Below the pieces are notes generated by a model, which saw nothing but the letters and a program-made list of their open reading frames with translations, made no database searches and was not told where the DNA came from. Below, one piece after another: positions 26,431 through 35,294 of a stretch of 64,000 nucleotides of DNA (its first letter is position 1; each line of letters starts with the position of its first letter). The stretch lies in the NCBI RefSeq assembly GCF_019801465.1, contig NZ_JAHVJA010000003.1, positions 62,001 to 126,000 on the forward strand, in the 5' to 3' direction. Source of the DNA: Leisingera daeponensis. Lineage in GTDB: Bacteria > Pseudomonadota > Alphaproteobacteria > Rhodobacterales > Rhodobacteraceae. Made by a program: the position numbers and the translations under genes.

Positions 26431-28274
26431 TTCGTGCTTCCTTTGCGGGCTGTTCCGGCCTCGGCCGGCCAGAGGCGGGTCAACGCGGCGGCGAGGGCCG
26501 CTTTGTTGACCGGCTTCGCCAGGTAGTCGTCCATTCCTGCAGCCAGCCCTTCGGACCGCTGTTCGCTCATCGCGTTGGCGGACAGGCCGATGACCGGCAC
26601 CGGGTCCAGGCCCAGTTCCTGCTCCCGCGCCCGGATCGCGCGGGTGGCGTCGAGCCCGTCCATGTCCGGCATCCGGACATCCATCAGCACCAGATCGGGC
26701 ATCCAGCTTTGCGCCAGGTCAACCGCTTCGTACCCGTTTCCGGCGGTGATGACGGTGCATCCCAGCCGTTCCAGCATCTTGCCCGCAACCATCTGATTGA
26801 CCCTGTTGTCATCGACTACAAGCACCTTCTTGCTGAACGAGGCATTGACCGGTTCCGGCTCGGAAACGGCTGCAGGGGCCGGAACAGTCCCCGCCGGGAA
26901 CTCCACCGTGAATTCAGCGCCTTCGCCCTCCGCGCTCTGCAGTGCAATTTTGCCGCCGATCGCCTGGGTGAGGTTCTTCACGATGGCGAGGCCGAGCCCC
27001 GTTCCGCCAAACCGGGTGGTTGTCGTCGCATCCGCCTGCGCGAACTGCTCGAAGATCCGTTCCTGGGCTTCCGGCGGAATGCCGATTCCGGTGTCGCGCA
27101 CGGCAATACGGATCATCCGTGCGCCGCCGGGGGCCGGAGGCAGTTCTTCCAGCTTCACCTCGACGGTTCCGTTCTCGGTGAACTTCAATGCGTTGCTCAC
27201 CAGGTTGACAACAATCTGACGGATCGCGGTGCCGTACCCCAGCACATGCCAGTTGCTGACTTCCGGGCACACGTGCAATTGCAGGCTGATCCTGGCGCTC
27301 TGGGCCCGTGCGGAGAACAGGTCGATGACCTCCAGGCACACCGCGCGGACATTGAAGGCCTCTGCTTCCATTTCCAGCTTGCCGGCTTCGGCCTTGGAGA
27401 GATCCAGGACGTCATTGATGATGCTGAGCAGGGAATTACCGCTGATGATCATCATCCGGACCATGTGCCGCTGCTGGTCATCGAGCTTGGAATCGTTCAG
27501 CAGCTCCGCCAGACCCAGCACACCGTTCAGAGGGGTGCGGATTTCGTGGCTCATGGTTGCCAGAAACACCGACTTCGCTTCCGAGGCCGCTTCGGCCTTG
27601 CGCCGGCTCGCCTCGATCTCGGATTGAGCGCTGATGATGAAGCGTTCCATCGGAAGGTGCACGAACCGGGCGGTGACCAGAACGCCTATGGCACCGATGA
27701 TCACAGCTGCCGCCGCATAGAGCAGCTGGGTCTTCGCGGCAGCGCGGCTGGTCCGGGCCTCGGCCTCCTTCACCTGCATGAAAACCGGCAGCATCCTCCT
27801 TGCCATGTCCGTGGCCAGAGCCGCTGCCTTCACATCGGTTGCGGCCTGCCGGTTTGCAGCTGGATCTGCAAGCACCCCGGTCAGCATCAGGATGTCCTGG
27901 AGTTCGGAGACGGGGTTCAGCGCCGGCTGCGTCAGGATCTCCTGCGCGCGCGGCGAAAAGGCCGCAAGCGCGCGGGAGCCGGTCAGTTCCGCCAGAGAGT
28001 CCTCCAAGGGTCTTGCGCTGCGCCGGATCCGGCCGCGCGCAATCTCCGCCTTCTGGCTGCCCGGATCGTCCCTCAACTCGTCAAAGGCCAGCGACAGTTC
28101 GGCCAGGGAGACCAGAAGCTGGTCAAGCACCCTGGTGTTTTCCGCCCCGCGGGCGACGCTTCTATGACCGGACAATGTAACGCAGAAAGCGGCCACAGCG
28201 GCCGCCAGCAGGATTGCCAGGGCAATGCCGCCGCGCAGCCGGAGATATTTTCGAGTAACACGCTGCTTCGTCAT
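26421..28274 (-). CDS. hybrid sensor histidine kinase/response regulator
   Basis: 617 residues from the ATG at 28274. Helices at about 15-35 and 183-203 flank a mostly helical periplasmic domain of about 147 residues. A coiled-coil linker leads to HisKA with H243 in ATMSHEIRTPLNG. The HATPase motifs are NLVSNALKFT, DTGIGIP and GGTGLGLAI. A C-terminal receiver domain (about 482-610) has VVDDN and phospho-acceptor D532 in VLMDVRMPDMDG, with AKPV downstream. No Hpt domain is fused or adjacent, so phosphotransfer must use an unlinked protein. It is coupled to the downstream periplasmic binding protein by a 10-base overlap. Confidence 0.88.
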   Translation of the reverse strand: MTKQRVTRKYLRLRGGIALAILLAAAVAAFCVTLSGHRSVARGAENTRVLDQLLVSLAELSLAFDELRDDPGSQKAEIARGRIRRSARPLEDSLAELTGSRALAAFSPRAQEILTQPALNPVSELQDILMLTGVLADPAANRQAATDVKAAALATDMARRMLPVFMQVKEAEARTSRAAAKTQLLYAAAAVIIGAIGVLVTARFVHLPMERFIISAQSEIEASRRKAEAASEAKSVFLATMSHEIRTPLNGVLGLAELLNDSKLDDQQRHMVRMMIISGNSLLSIINDVLDLSKAEAGKLEMEAEAFNVRAVCLEVIDLFSARAQSARISLQLHVCPEVSNWHVLGYGTAIRQIVVNLVSNALKFTENGTVEVKLEELPPAPGGARMIRIAVRDTGIGIPPEAQERIFEQFAQADATTTTRFGGTGLGLAIVKNLTQAIGGKIALQSAEGEGAEFTVEFPAGTVPAPAAVSEPEPVNASFSKKVLVVDDNRVNQMVAGKMLERLGCTVITAGNGYEAVDLAQSWMPDLVLMDVRMPDMDGLDATRAIRAREQELGLDPVPVIGLSANAMSEQRSEGLAAGMDDYLAKPVNKAALAAALTRLWPAEAGTARKGSTKCA

Positions 28275-28703
28275 ATACGCCCGGAGTATTGCTTTTCTGG
28301 TAAGTCCTTGCGGCGGGTTCCGGCAGACTAGAACTGAATTTCCATTCTGCAAAGCAACCATTGCGATTCAATGAATCGGGTAAAGCGAAAAGTTTAACCA
28401 GCGCGCCATCTTGCGTTGCCCGGAACCGGCTAGGAACCGGGGGCTTCTGTCTTCTTTCACTGAATAGAAATCTACCGGGACACCGCGGGTGCCGGGGCGG
28501 CCGCAGGGCCCCTGTCGCGGCGCAGGCGGTGTATCAATTGGCCCGGTTGCGGGCTGGCGGCTGCCCCTGCGGGCCTCTGGCTTTCGTTCGGCTTGCCGCT
28601 GAGCGAGGCGGTCAGGCAGATGCCGCCGTGATAGGCCTGTGCGCGACTGCTGCAAAGCACTGTGCGATGCCTGCGGCACCAGGGCGATCCCGAGGAGCTG
28701 GTG
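28275..28703. other. 429-base region with no convincing gene
   Basis: This is the space upstream of the hybrid kinase gene, so its promoter should lie here on the minus strand; the stretch 28275-28400 is locally AT-richer. Open frames across 28361-28762 translate to Arg/Pro/Gly-rich sequence without family features. I see no inverted repeat or promoter pair good enough to list. Confidence 0.45.
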
Positions 28704-28931
28704 ATGGCAATCATGTCGTTGCTGGAAGAGTTGTGGACCGATTTTCATGCCCACCCCGATGAGTTCAGCCGGGAAGGGGCGGCGGAGATCTGCCGGACCA
28801 CCGCCCGGGCCTTTCTCCCGGACTACTCTGAGCGGCGGGAGAAGGCCTCCGGGAGCGGACTTATGGGCCCGGTTGCGCAGCGCCCGGCCGGGCGTCTCTT
28901 CCGGCCTGGATGCCGGAGGCAAAGTCCATGA
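28704..28931 (+). CDS. possible small hypothetical protein
   Basis: A 75-codon frame starts at the ATG at 28704 with GAGGAG 6-11 bases upstream. The first 50 residues look protein-like (MAIMSLLEELWTDFHAHPDE, then an acidic-basic helical stretch), but the last 25 are Arg/Pro/Gly-rich and run antisense into the 3' end of the LysR gene. No family is recognised. The good ribosome site is the main support; it may equally be noise. Confidence 0.3.
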   Translation: MAIMSLLEELWTDFHAHPDEFSREGAAEICRTTARAFLPDYSERREKASGSGLMGPVAQRPAGRLFRPGCRRQSP

Positions 28932-29766
28932 AGGCGCGGATCACCCGGACATCGCGGCGCTGGGTCAGGTAGATTATGCTTTCGCTCATTGTGAGCTCGG
29001 CGTCGCGCAGGCCGTATTTGACCAGGCGGTCGTCATGGCCGAATTCGGCCTCGGAGACAAACCCGATCCCCGCGCCGGAGGCGACCAGCTCGCGCACCGC
29101 CTCGCGTCCTTCGGCTACAATTGCGGGCTTCAGCCGGACCCCCTTTTCGCGGGCCGCCATCTCTACCTTCTCGCGGGTCTTGGATCCTTCCTCGCGGAAT
29201 ACCAGCGGCAGCTGCGCGAGCTCCTGGAATGACAACTCCTTCTGCGAGGCCATCAGCAGGCCGCGGGCCGCAAAGGCCACGATGCCGGTGGCGCCGAGGT
29301 TCAGAACGCTCATGTCCTTGCCCGGCGACAGGCTGCCGGCCACGCCGATCTCGGCATTGTAGTCGCGCAGCTCATCGATGATTTCGCCGGTGTTTCCCGC
29401 GCGCAGCGAGATGACGACATTCGGATAGCGTTTTTGAAACGGCCCCAGGAAGCCGGTCATGTGCTGAGCCGAATCCGCGATGATGCGCAATTCGCCCTCA
29501 ACTGCGGCGCGGGTTGCCGACAGGTAATCCCCGATCCGGGTTTCCACCTCGAAGTACTGTTTGGTCAGATGCAGCAGTTCCTCCCCTGCTTCGGTCAGGA
29601 AGACCCGCTTCTTTTCGCGCCGGAACAGCAGGACATCATGGTCCTGTTCCAGCTTGCGCACCTGTTCGGAAATCGCGGGCTGGGTGAGGTGCAGCGCTTC
29701 GGCAGCGCGGGAAAAGCCGCCCAGGAGTGCCACATGGTGAAAGGCCTTGAGCTGCGAATGGCGCAT
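28861..29766 (-). CDS. LysR family regulator of the 2-aminoethylphosphonate genes
   Basis: 301 residues from the ATG at 29766 (MRHSQLKAFHHVALLGGF). The winged HTH is FSRAAEALHLTQPAISEQVRKLEQDHDVLLFRREKKRVFLTEAGEELL, followed by an effector-binding domain beginning ELRIIADSAQH. It is transcribed divergently from phnW across a 116-base gap that contains a T-N11-A palindrome. In other bacteria LysR regulators sit beside phnW-phnA-phnY and activate them with 2-aminoethylphosphonate or a product. Its role here is inferred from this placement. Confidence 0.85.
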   Translation of the reverse strand: MRHSQLKAFHHVALLGGFSRAAEALHLTQPAISEQVRKLEQDHDVLLFRREKKRVFLTEAGEELLHLTKQYFEVETRIGDYLSATRAAVEGELRIIADSAQHMTGFLGPFQKRYPNVVISLRAGNTGEIIDELRDYNAEIGVAGSLSPGKDMSVLNLGATGIVAFAARGLLMASQKELSFQELAQLPLVFREEGSKTREKVEMAAREKGVRLKPAIVAEGREAVRELVASGAGIGFVSEAEFGHDDRLVKYGLRDAELTMSESIIYLTQRRDVRVIRAFMDFASGIQAGRDARPGAAQPGP

Positions 29767-29787
29767 GATCCGTCCCTGCGATAGTTT

Positions 29788-29802
29788 ATAGGCGCAGCCT
29801 AT
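29788..29802. promoter_or_regulatory. candidate LysR operator in the phnW promoter region
   Basis: ATAGGC (29788-29793) and GCCTAT (29797-29802) are perfect inverted halves around GCA, giving the T-N11-A pattern expected for LysR boxes. A possible phnW -35 (TTGAAT, 29805-29810) and AT-rich -10 region (29828-29835) lie just downstream, so the site could activate phnW and repress the regulator. Confidence 0.55.
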
Positions 29803-29882
29803 CATTGAATTGTTTTTTGCAATTTTACATATAAAAGAGGCTGGCGCAATCATGCACTCGAACCATTCATTGGAGACAGGCA

Positions 29883-31070
29883 ATGACCGCTTCCGCACCG
29901 CAGATCGACCCGCCCTTTCTGGGTGAGCCATATCTTCTGACCCCTGGGCCGCTGACCACATCCTATGAGGTGAAACAGGCGATGCTGCGTGACTGGGGCA
30001 GCTGGGACGATGACTTCCGCGCCATGACCCGCGACATGCGCAGCCGCCTGCTGGCGCTCCTGGGCGAGGGCGCCGGGGAATTCGACTGCGTGCCGATGCA
30101 GGGCTCCGGCAGCTTTGCGGTGGAGGCGATGCTGGCGTCCTTTGTGCCCCGCGACGGCAAGGCGCTGGTGCTGGCAAACGGCGCCTACGGGCTGCGTTCG
30201 GCGCAAACGCTGCAATACCTGGGCCGCGCCCATCAGGTGCTGGACAAGGGGGACTACCTGCCGCCGCGGGGGGATGAGGTTGCCGCCATTCTGGCATGCG
30301 ACCCGTCGATCACCCATGTGGTGGCGATCCACTGCGAGACTTCCTCGGGCATCCTGAACCCGGTGGAGGAGATTTCCGAGGCGGTCTACGCCGCGGGCCG
30401 CAAGCTGCTGATCGACTCGATGTCGGCCTTTGGCGCGATCGAATTGAAGCCCTCGCAGATCCGCTATGAAGCGATGGTGTCCTCGGCCAACAAATGCATT
30501 GAGGGCGTGCCGGGCTTCGGCTTTGTCATCGCCCGCAAGGCGGAGCTGGAGGCCGCCAAGGGCAACAGCCATTCGCTGTCCTTGGATGTGCATGCCCAGT
30601 GGGCGCATATGGAAAAGACCGGCCAGTGGCGGTTCACCCCGCCGACCCATGTTGTGGCGGCCTTCCTGGAGGCGCTGAAGGCGCATGAGGCCGAGGGCGG
30701 CGTCGAGGGACGCGGCGCCCGCTACACCCGCAACCGTGACGTGATGGTTGCCGGCATGCGTGAACTTGGGTTCGAGACGTTGCTGCAGAACCGCTGGCTG
30801 TCGCCGATCATCGTCACATTCTTTTGCCCTGCGGATGCGAATTTCGTCTTCGGCCGTTTCTATGAGCTGATGAAGGAGAAGGGATTTATCATCTACCCCG
30901 GCAAGCTGACGGTTGTGGACAGCTTCCGGGTCGGCTGCATCGGGCAGATGGATGAACACGTGATGCGGCAGGTTGTTACTGCTGCCAAGGAAACGCTTGC
31001 CGAAATGGGCGTCGCCAGCGCGGCCCCGCCCGCCGCGGCGCTGGAAGAACGCGCCAAACTGGCCGCCTGA
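29883..31070 (+). CDS. phnW: 2-aminoethylphosphonate--pyruvate transaminase
   Basis: 395 residues, a class-V PLP aminotransferase. It transfers the amino group of 2-aminoethylphosphonate to pyruvate, giving phosphonoacetaldehyde and alanine. The start region PYLLTPGPLTTSYEVKQAMLRDWGSWDDDF is characteristic of PhnW. The PLP lysine lies in SSANKCIEGVPGFGFV near residue 200, after LLIDSMSAFGAIEL with the cofactor-binding Asp. ATG at 29883 follows GGAGACAGGCA. It is the first of three genes (phnW-phnA-phnY) that form the phosphonoacetaldehyde-oxidising route rather than the PhnX phosphonatase route. Confidence 0.95.
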   Translation: MTASAPQIDPPFLGEPYLLTPGPLTTSYEVKQAMLRDWGSWDDDFRAMTRDMRSRLLALLGEGAGEFDCVPMQGSGSFAVEAMLASFVPRDGKALVLANGAYGLRSAQTLQYLGRAHQVLDKGDYLPPRGDEVAAILACDPSITHVVAIHCETSSGILNPVEEISEAVYAAGRKLLIDSMSAFGAIELKPSQIRYEAMVSSANKCIEGVPGFGFVIARKAELEAAKGNSHSLSLDVHAQWAHMEKTGQWRFTPPTHVVAAFLEALKAHEAEGGVEGRGARYTRNRDVMVAGMRELGFETLLQNRWLSPIIVTFFCPADANFVFGRFYELMKEKGFIIYPGKLTVVDSFRVGCIGQMDEHVMRQVVTAAKETLAEMGVASAAPPAAALEERAKLAA

Positions 31071-31090
31071 ATAACAAAGGACTTCGAGAC

Positions 31091-32335
31091 ATGACCATTC
31101 AATCCCCCGTCGTGGCAAACGGCCGCGCCTATGACGTGCCCAAGACCTGCGCGATTGCCATCTGCCTGGACGGCTGCGAGCCGGAATACCTGGACAAGGC
31201 GATCGCCGACGGTCTGATGCCGACGCTGCAGCGGATGCGCGCGGAAGGCACCGACCGGCTGGCGCATTCGGTGGTGCCTTCTTTCACCAACCCCAACAAC
31301 CTGTCGATTGCCACCGGCCGCCCGCCGGTGGTGCACGGGATCTGCGGCAACTACCTGATCGACCCGGATACCGGCGAAGAGGTGATGATGAACGACGTGC
31401 GCTTCCTGCGGGCGCCCACGGTGTTCAAGGCGTTCTACGATGCGGGCGCGCGGGTGGCGGTGGTCACGGCCAAGGACAAGCTGCGGGCGCTATTGGGCGC
31501 AGGCCTGTCGTTTGATGATGATCGCGCCAAATGCTTCTCGGCAGAGAAATCCGACACCTCTACGGCGGCGGAGCATGGCCAGGAGAAGGCCAGCGAGTGG
31601 CTGGGCATGGCGCAGCCCGAGGTCTATTCGGCGGAACTGAGCGAGTTTGTCTTTGCCGCCGGTGTGAAGCTGCTGAAGGAATGGGCGCCGGATGTGATGT
31701 ATCTGACCACCACCGACTATGTGCAGCACAAGTACAGCCCCGATCAGGCCGAGGCCAAGGCCTTCTACGAGATGTTCGACAAGTACCTGACGGAACTTGA
31801 TGCGCTGGGTGCCGCCATCGTGGTGACCGCCGACCATGGCATGAAGCCCAAGCACCACGCCGATGGCTCCCCCAGCGTGATCTATGTGCAGGACCTGATG
31901 GACGACTGGCTGGGCGCGGGCAAGGCGCGGGTGATCCTGCCGATCACCGACCCCTATGTGGTGCACCACGGCGCGCTCGGCTCCTTTGCCACCTGCTACC
32001 TGCCCGAAGGCGCGGACCGGGCGGAGATCATGGAGCGGCTTGCGGGCTATGACGCGATCACCGACGTGCTGACCCGCGAGGAGGCGGTGGCCCGGTTCGA
32101 ACTGCCCGCCGACCGGATTGGCGATATCATCCTGGTTTCGGGCGAGAACATCTGCATCGGCACATCGGAGCACCGCCACGACCTGGCCGCGCTGAACGAG
32201 CCGCTGCGCAGCCATGGCGGGCTGACCGAACAGGAGGTACCCTTCATCTGCAACCGCGTCCTGCCGCTGCCGGAGCGTCCGGTGCTGCGCAACTTTGATG
32301 CGTTTTTCTATGCCGCGCAGGCGGCGGCGCTGTAA
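31091..32335 (+). CDS. phnA: phosphonoacetate hydrolase
   Basis: 414 residues of the alkaline phosphatase superfamily. It cleaves the C-P bond of phosphonoacetate to acetate and phosphate with two metal ions. The catalytic-threonine region is [13 protein letters not shown] near residue 65, after a [11 protein letters not shown] metal-binding Asp. Further metal ligands are in [12 protein letters not shown] and [11 protein letters not shown]. This PhnA is unrelated to the zinc-ribbon protein of the same name. It lies 20 bases after phnW and 17 bases before phnY, in one operon, and is the final step of the pathway. Confidence 0.95.
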   Translation: MTIQSPVVANGRAYDVPKTCAIAICLDGCEPEYLDKAIADGLMPTLQRMRAEGTDRLAHSVVPSFTNPNNLSIATGRPPVVHGICGNYLIDPDTGEEVMMNDVRFLRAPTVFKAFYDAGARVAVVTAKDKLRALLGAGLSFDDDRAKCFSAEKSDTSTAAEHGQEKASEWLGMAQPEVYSAELSEFVFAAGVKLLKEWAPDVMYLTTTDYVQHKYSPDQAEAKAFYEMFDKYLTELDALGAAIVVTADHGMKPKHHADGSPSVIYVQDLMDDWLGAGKARVILPITDPYVVHHGALGSFATCYLPEGADRAEIMERLAGYDAITDVLTREEAVARFELPADRIGDIILVSGENICIGTSEHRHDLAALNEPLRSHGGLTEQEVPFICNRVLPLPERPVLRNFDAFFYAAQAAAL

Positions 32336-32352
32336 CCATGAAGGATCAGATG

Positions 32353-33801
32353 ATGAGCAATATCGACATCCGCAATGAGGGCATGCGCATCGGCGGCGAG
32401 GTGGTCTTTACCGAGGAAACCGTGCCGGTTCTCTACCCCTATACCAACGAGGTGGTGGGCCATGTGCCCGCGGGCCAGGCCGAGCACGCCCGCAAAGCGT
32501 TTGAGATTGCCGCGAACTACAATCCCAAGCTCACCCGTTATGAACGCAGCCAGATCCTGCAGCGGGCAGGGGAGCTGATCGGGGAGAAGCGGGAGTGGCT
32601 GGCCAAATGGCTGACGCTGGAGCTGGGAATATGCCATCAGCACGCGATCTATGAGACCAAGCGCGCCCAGGACGTCTACCAGTTTGCAGCGGCCGAGGCG
32701 CTGAAGGATGATGGCGAGATCTTTTCCTGCGATCTGACCCACAACGGCAAGGCGCGCAAGATCTTCACCAAGCGAGAGCCGGTGAAGGCGATCTCGGCGA
32801 TCACCCCGTTCAACCACCCTTTGAACATGGTCAGCCACAAGATTGCGCCTGCCATTGCCACCAACAACTGCATGGTCTGCAAACCGACCGAGCTGACACC
32901 GCTCACCTGCATCGCGCTGGCCGATATCCTGTACGAAGCGGGCCTGCCGCCGGAGATGTTCCAGGTGGTCACCGGCTGGCCCAAGGACATTGGTGACGAG
33001 ATGATCACCAATGAAAACATCGACATCATCACCTTCACCGGCGGCGTGCCGGTGGGCAAGATGATTGCCGAGAAGGGCGTTTACAAGCGGCAGGCGCTGG
33101 AGCTGGGCGGCAACGACCCGCTGATTGTGCTGAACGACCTGTCCGATGGCGATCTGGAAAAGGCGGCTGCCATTGCCGTGGCCGGCGCCACCGGCAACTC
33201 CGGCCAGCGCTGCACTGCGATCAAGCGCATCCTGGTGCAGGAAAGCGTCGCCGACCGTTTTGTGCCGATGGTGCTGGCGAAGGCACAGAAGATCAAGTTC
33301 GGCGACCCGCAGGATCCCGAGACCGAACTGGGCTGCGTCATCCACGACAAGGCGGCGGAGCTGTTCGAGAAACGAGTCTACATGGCCGAAGCCGAAGGCG
33401 CCGAGATCCTCTATCACCCCGGCCGCCAGGGGGCGCTGCTGCCGCCCATCGTGGTCGACAAGGTGCCGCACAACAGCGAGCTGGTGATGGAGGAGACCTT
33501 TGGCCCCATCGTGCCGATCGTCCGGGTGCCGGATGATGATGCGGAAGTGATGCGGATCTCCAACTCCACCGAATTCGGCCTGTCCTCGGGTGTGTGCACC
33601 AATGACCTGAACCGGGCGATTGCCTATATCAACGGTCTGGACGTGGGCACCTGCAACATCTGGGAACAGCCCGGCTACCGGATCGAAATGTCCCCCTTCG
33701 GCGGCATCAAGGACTCCGGCAACGGGGTGAAGGAAGGCGTCATTGAGGCGATGAAATTCTTCACCAACGTCAAGACCTACTCCCTCCCCTGGCCGGAATG
33801 A
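32353..33801 (+). CDS. phnY: phosphonoacetaldehyde dehydrogenase
   Basis: 482 residues from the ATG at 32353, which follows AAGGATCAG; in-frame ATGs at 32338 and 32350 are alternatives but the first lacks a ribosome site. It is an NAD-dependent aldehyde dehydrogenase that oxidises phosphonoacetaldehyde to phosphonoacetate. The catalytic glutamate is in [12 protein letters not shown] and the catalytic cysteine in [12 protein letters not shown]. The [28 protein letters not shown] segment is the nucleotide region. It is the last gene before a strong terminator. Confidence 0.93.
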   Translation: MSNIDIRNEGMRIGGEVVFTEETVPVLYPYTNEVVGHVPAGQAEHARKAFEIAANYNPKLTRYERSQILQRAGELIGEKREWLAKWLTLELGICHQHAIYETKRAQDVYQFAAAEALKDDGEIFSCDLTHNGKARKIFTKREPVKAISAITPFNHPLNMVSHKIAPAIATNNCMVCKPTELTPLTCIALADILYEAGLPPEMFQVVTGWPKDIGDEMITNENIDIITFTGGVPVGKMIAEKGVYKRQALELGGNDPLIVLNDLSDGDLEKAAAIAVAGATGNSGQRCTAIKRILVQESVADRFVPMVLAKAQKIKFGDPQDPETELGCVIHDKAAELFEKRVYMAEAEGAEILYHPGRQGALLPPIVVDKVPHNSELVMEETFGPIVPIVRVPDDDAEVMRISNSTEFGLSSGVCTNDLNRAIAYINGLDVGTCNIWEQPGYRIEMSPFGGIKDSGNGVKEGVIEAMKFFTNVKTYSLPWPE

Positions 33802-33810
33802 CACCGGCCT

Positions 33811-33844
33811 GCCGGGGCTGGCTCCATCCAGCCCCGGCCTTTTT
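33811..33844 (+). terminator. intrinsic terminator after phnWAY
   Basis: GCCGGGGCTGG (33811-33821) and CCAGCCCCGGC (33828-33838) form an 11-bp perfect stem followed by a T run. It separates phnY from the next PLP-enzyme gene, which would then need its own promoter or read-through. Confidence 0.88.
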
Positions 33845-33880
33845 CATCCCCCTTTTTGACCCCCTGCACGGAGGCGGCGC

Positions 33881-35227
33881 ATGCTCGTCCATACGGAAGG
33901 TGAATCCAACACTTCAGAGGCCCGCAAGGCCTGGCTGAAGACATCTATCGGCCCCAATTCGGCGCCGCTGCTGGAGCGGGACGCGGACGCCTTTCTGCAC
34001 CAGAGCCTGTCCAGCCCCTGCGTCAGCACCATCGCCAAGGCGGAAGGTCTCTGGATCGAGGATTTGGACGGCCGCCGCTACATGGATTTCCACGGCAACT
34101 CGGTGCATCACCTGGGTTATGGCCATCCGAAACTTGTTGCCGCGATCAAGCAGCAGCTGGATGACCTGCCGTTCGCGCCGCGCCGCTTCACCAATGAACC
34201 GGCAGTGGAACTGGCAGAGAAACTGGCGGCGATCACCCCCGGCGACCTGGGCAAGACCCTGTTCACCACCGGCGGCTCCGACGCCAATGAGGTGGCGCTG
34301 AAGATCGCCCGCGCCGCCACCGGGCGGTTCAAGACCCTCAGCTTCTGGGATGCGTTTCACGGCGCCGGTTTCGGCGCCGCCTCGGTCGGCGGAGAGGCCA
34401 CTTTCCGCAGCCATATCGCCGGGCCGTTGCTGCCGGGAACGGAGCATGTGGCCCCCTTTAGCCCGTCGAACTGCGCCTATGGCCACAAGTCGCTGGAGGC
34501 CAGCGCTGAAGCCTGCGCCCGGATGATCGATTATGTGCTGGGCCGCGACGGCGACTATTGCGCCTTCATCGCCGAGGCAATGCGCGCGGTCCCCAATGTG
34601 CCGCCGCCGGGATTCTGGAAATCGGTGCGCGAGATCTGCGACAAGCACGGCGTGCTGCTGATTCTGGATGAGATCCCCACCGGGCTGGGCAAGACCGGGC
34701 AGATGTTCTCCTTCCAGCATGACGGGATCGTGCCTGACATCGTGACGCTGGGCAAATCGCTGGGCGGCGGCATCCTGCCCATCGCCGCCTGTGTGGCGCG
34801 GCGCGATCTGGATGTGTGCGGCGATTTTGCCATCGGCCATTACACCCACGAAAAGAACCCGGTCACCGCCCGTGCGGCCCTGACCACGCTGCAAATCATT
34901 GAAGAGGAAGGGCTGGTGGAGCGATCCGCCGATCTGGGCCGCCACGCGCTGGAACGGCTGCGCGATGCGCTGGGGCAGGTGCCCATTGTGGGCGACATCC
35001 GCGGCCGCGGGCTGATGTTCGGGGTGGAGATAGTCGCGGACCGCCAGACCATGACGCCGGGCATCGCCGTGGCGGAGCGGATCTATTACGCCTGCCTGGA
35101 GGCCGGTCTCAGCTACAAGATCAGCCAAGGCAGCGTGCTGACCCTGTCGCCGCCGCTGACGATTTCCAAGCTAGACCTGGACCGGGCGCTGGACATCGTG
35201 ATTGCCGCGGTCAAGGCCGCTGCCTGA
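33881..35227 (+). CDS. pbfA: class-III PLP enzyme, probable (R)-1-hydroxy-2-aminoethylphosphonate ammonia-lyase (PbfA)
   Basis: 448 residues of the class-III aminotransferase fold. The PLP lysine is in VTLGKSLGGGILP, the cofactor Asp in LLILDEIPTGLGKTG, and the substrate side has NSVHHLGYGHP near residue 70. Genes like this beside phnW/phnY in other bacteria encode PbfA, which eliminates ammonia from (R)-1-hydroxy-2-aminoethylphosphonate to give phosphonoacetaldehyde, the PhnY substrate. Placement just after phnWAY fits this, but sequence alone does not exclude an ordinary omega-transaminase or an ethanolamine-phosphate lyase relative. It starts with GGAGGCGGC before the ATG at 33881. Confidence 0.65.
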   Translation: MLVHTEGESNTSEARKAWLKTSIGPNSAPLLERDADAFLHQSLSSPCVSTIAKAEGLWIEDLDGRRYMDFHGNSVHHLGYGHPKLVAAIKQQLDDLPFAPRRFTNEPAVELAEKLAAITPGDLGKTLFTTGGSDANEVALKIARAATGRFKTLSFWDAFHGAGFGAASVGGEATFRSHIAGPLLPGTEHVAPFSPSNCAYGHKSLEASAEACARMIDYVLGRDGDYCAFIAEAMRAVPNVPPPGFWKSVREICDKHGVLLILDEIPTGLGKTGQMFSFQHDGIVPDIVTLGKSLGGGILPIAACVARRDLDVCGDFAIGHYTHEKNPVTARAALTTLQIIEEEGLVERSADLGRHALERLRDALGQVPIVGDIRGRGLMFGVEIVADRQTMTPGIAVAERIYYACLEAGLSYKISQGSVLTLSPPLTISKLDLDRALDIVIAAVKAAA

Positions 35228-35246
35228 TCCGGCCCCGCGCGCATAA

Positions 35247-35275
35247 AAAGCCCCGCCGATGGCGGGGCTTTCCTT
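35247..35275. terminator. bidirectional terminator between pbfA-like gene and NCS1 permease
   Basis: AAAGCCCCGCC (35247-35257) and GGCGGGGCTTT (35261-35271) form an 11-bp stem with a GAT loop. T-rich sequence follows on the plus strand and A-rich sequence precedes it, so it can serve both convergent genes. Confidence 0.85.
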
Positions 35276-35294
35276 TGATAGTCCATACCGTTGA

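Noticed and set aside
28368-28922. A 184-codon minus-strand frame upstream of the hybrid kinase
   Set aside because: Its translation is Arg/Pro/Gly-rich with no family features and no ribosome site, and it overlaps the LysR gene end.
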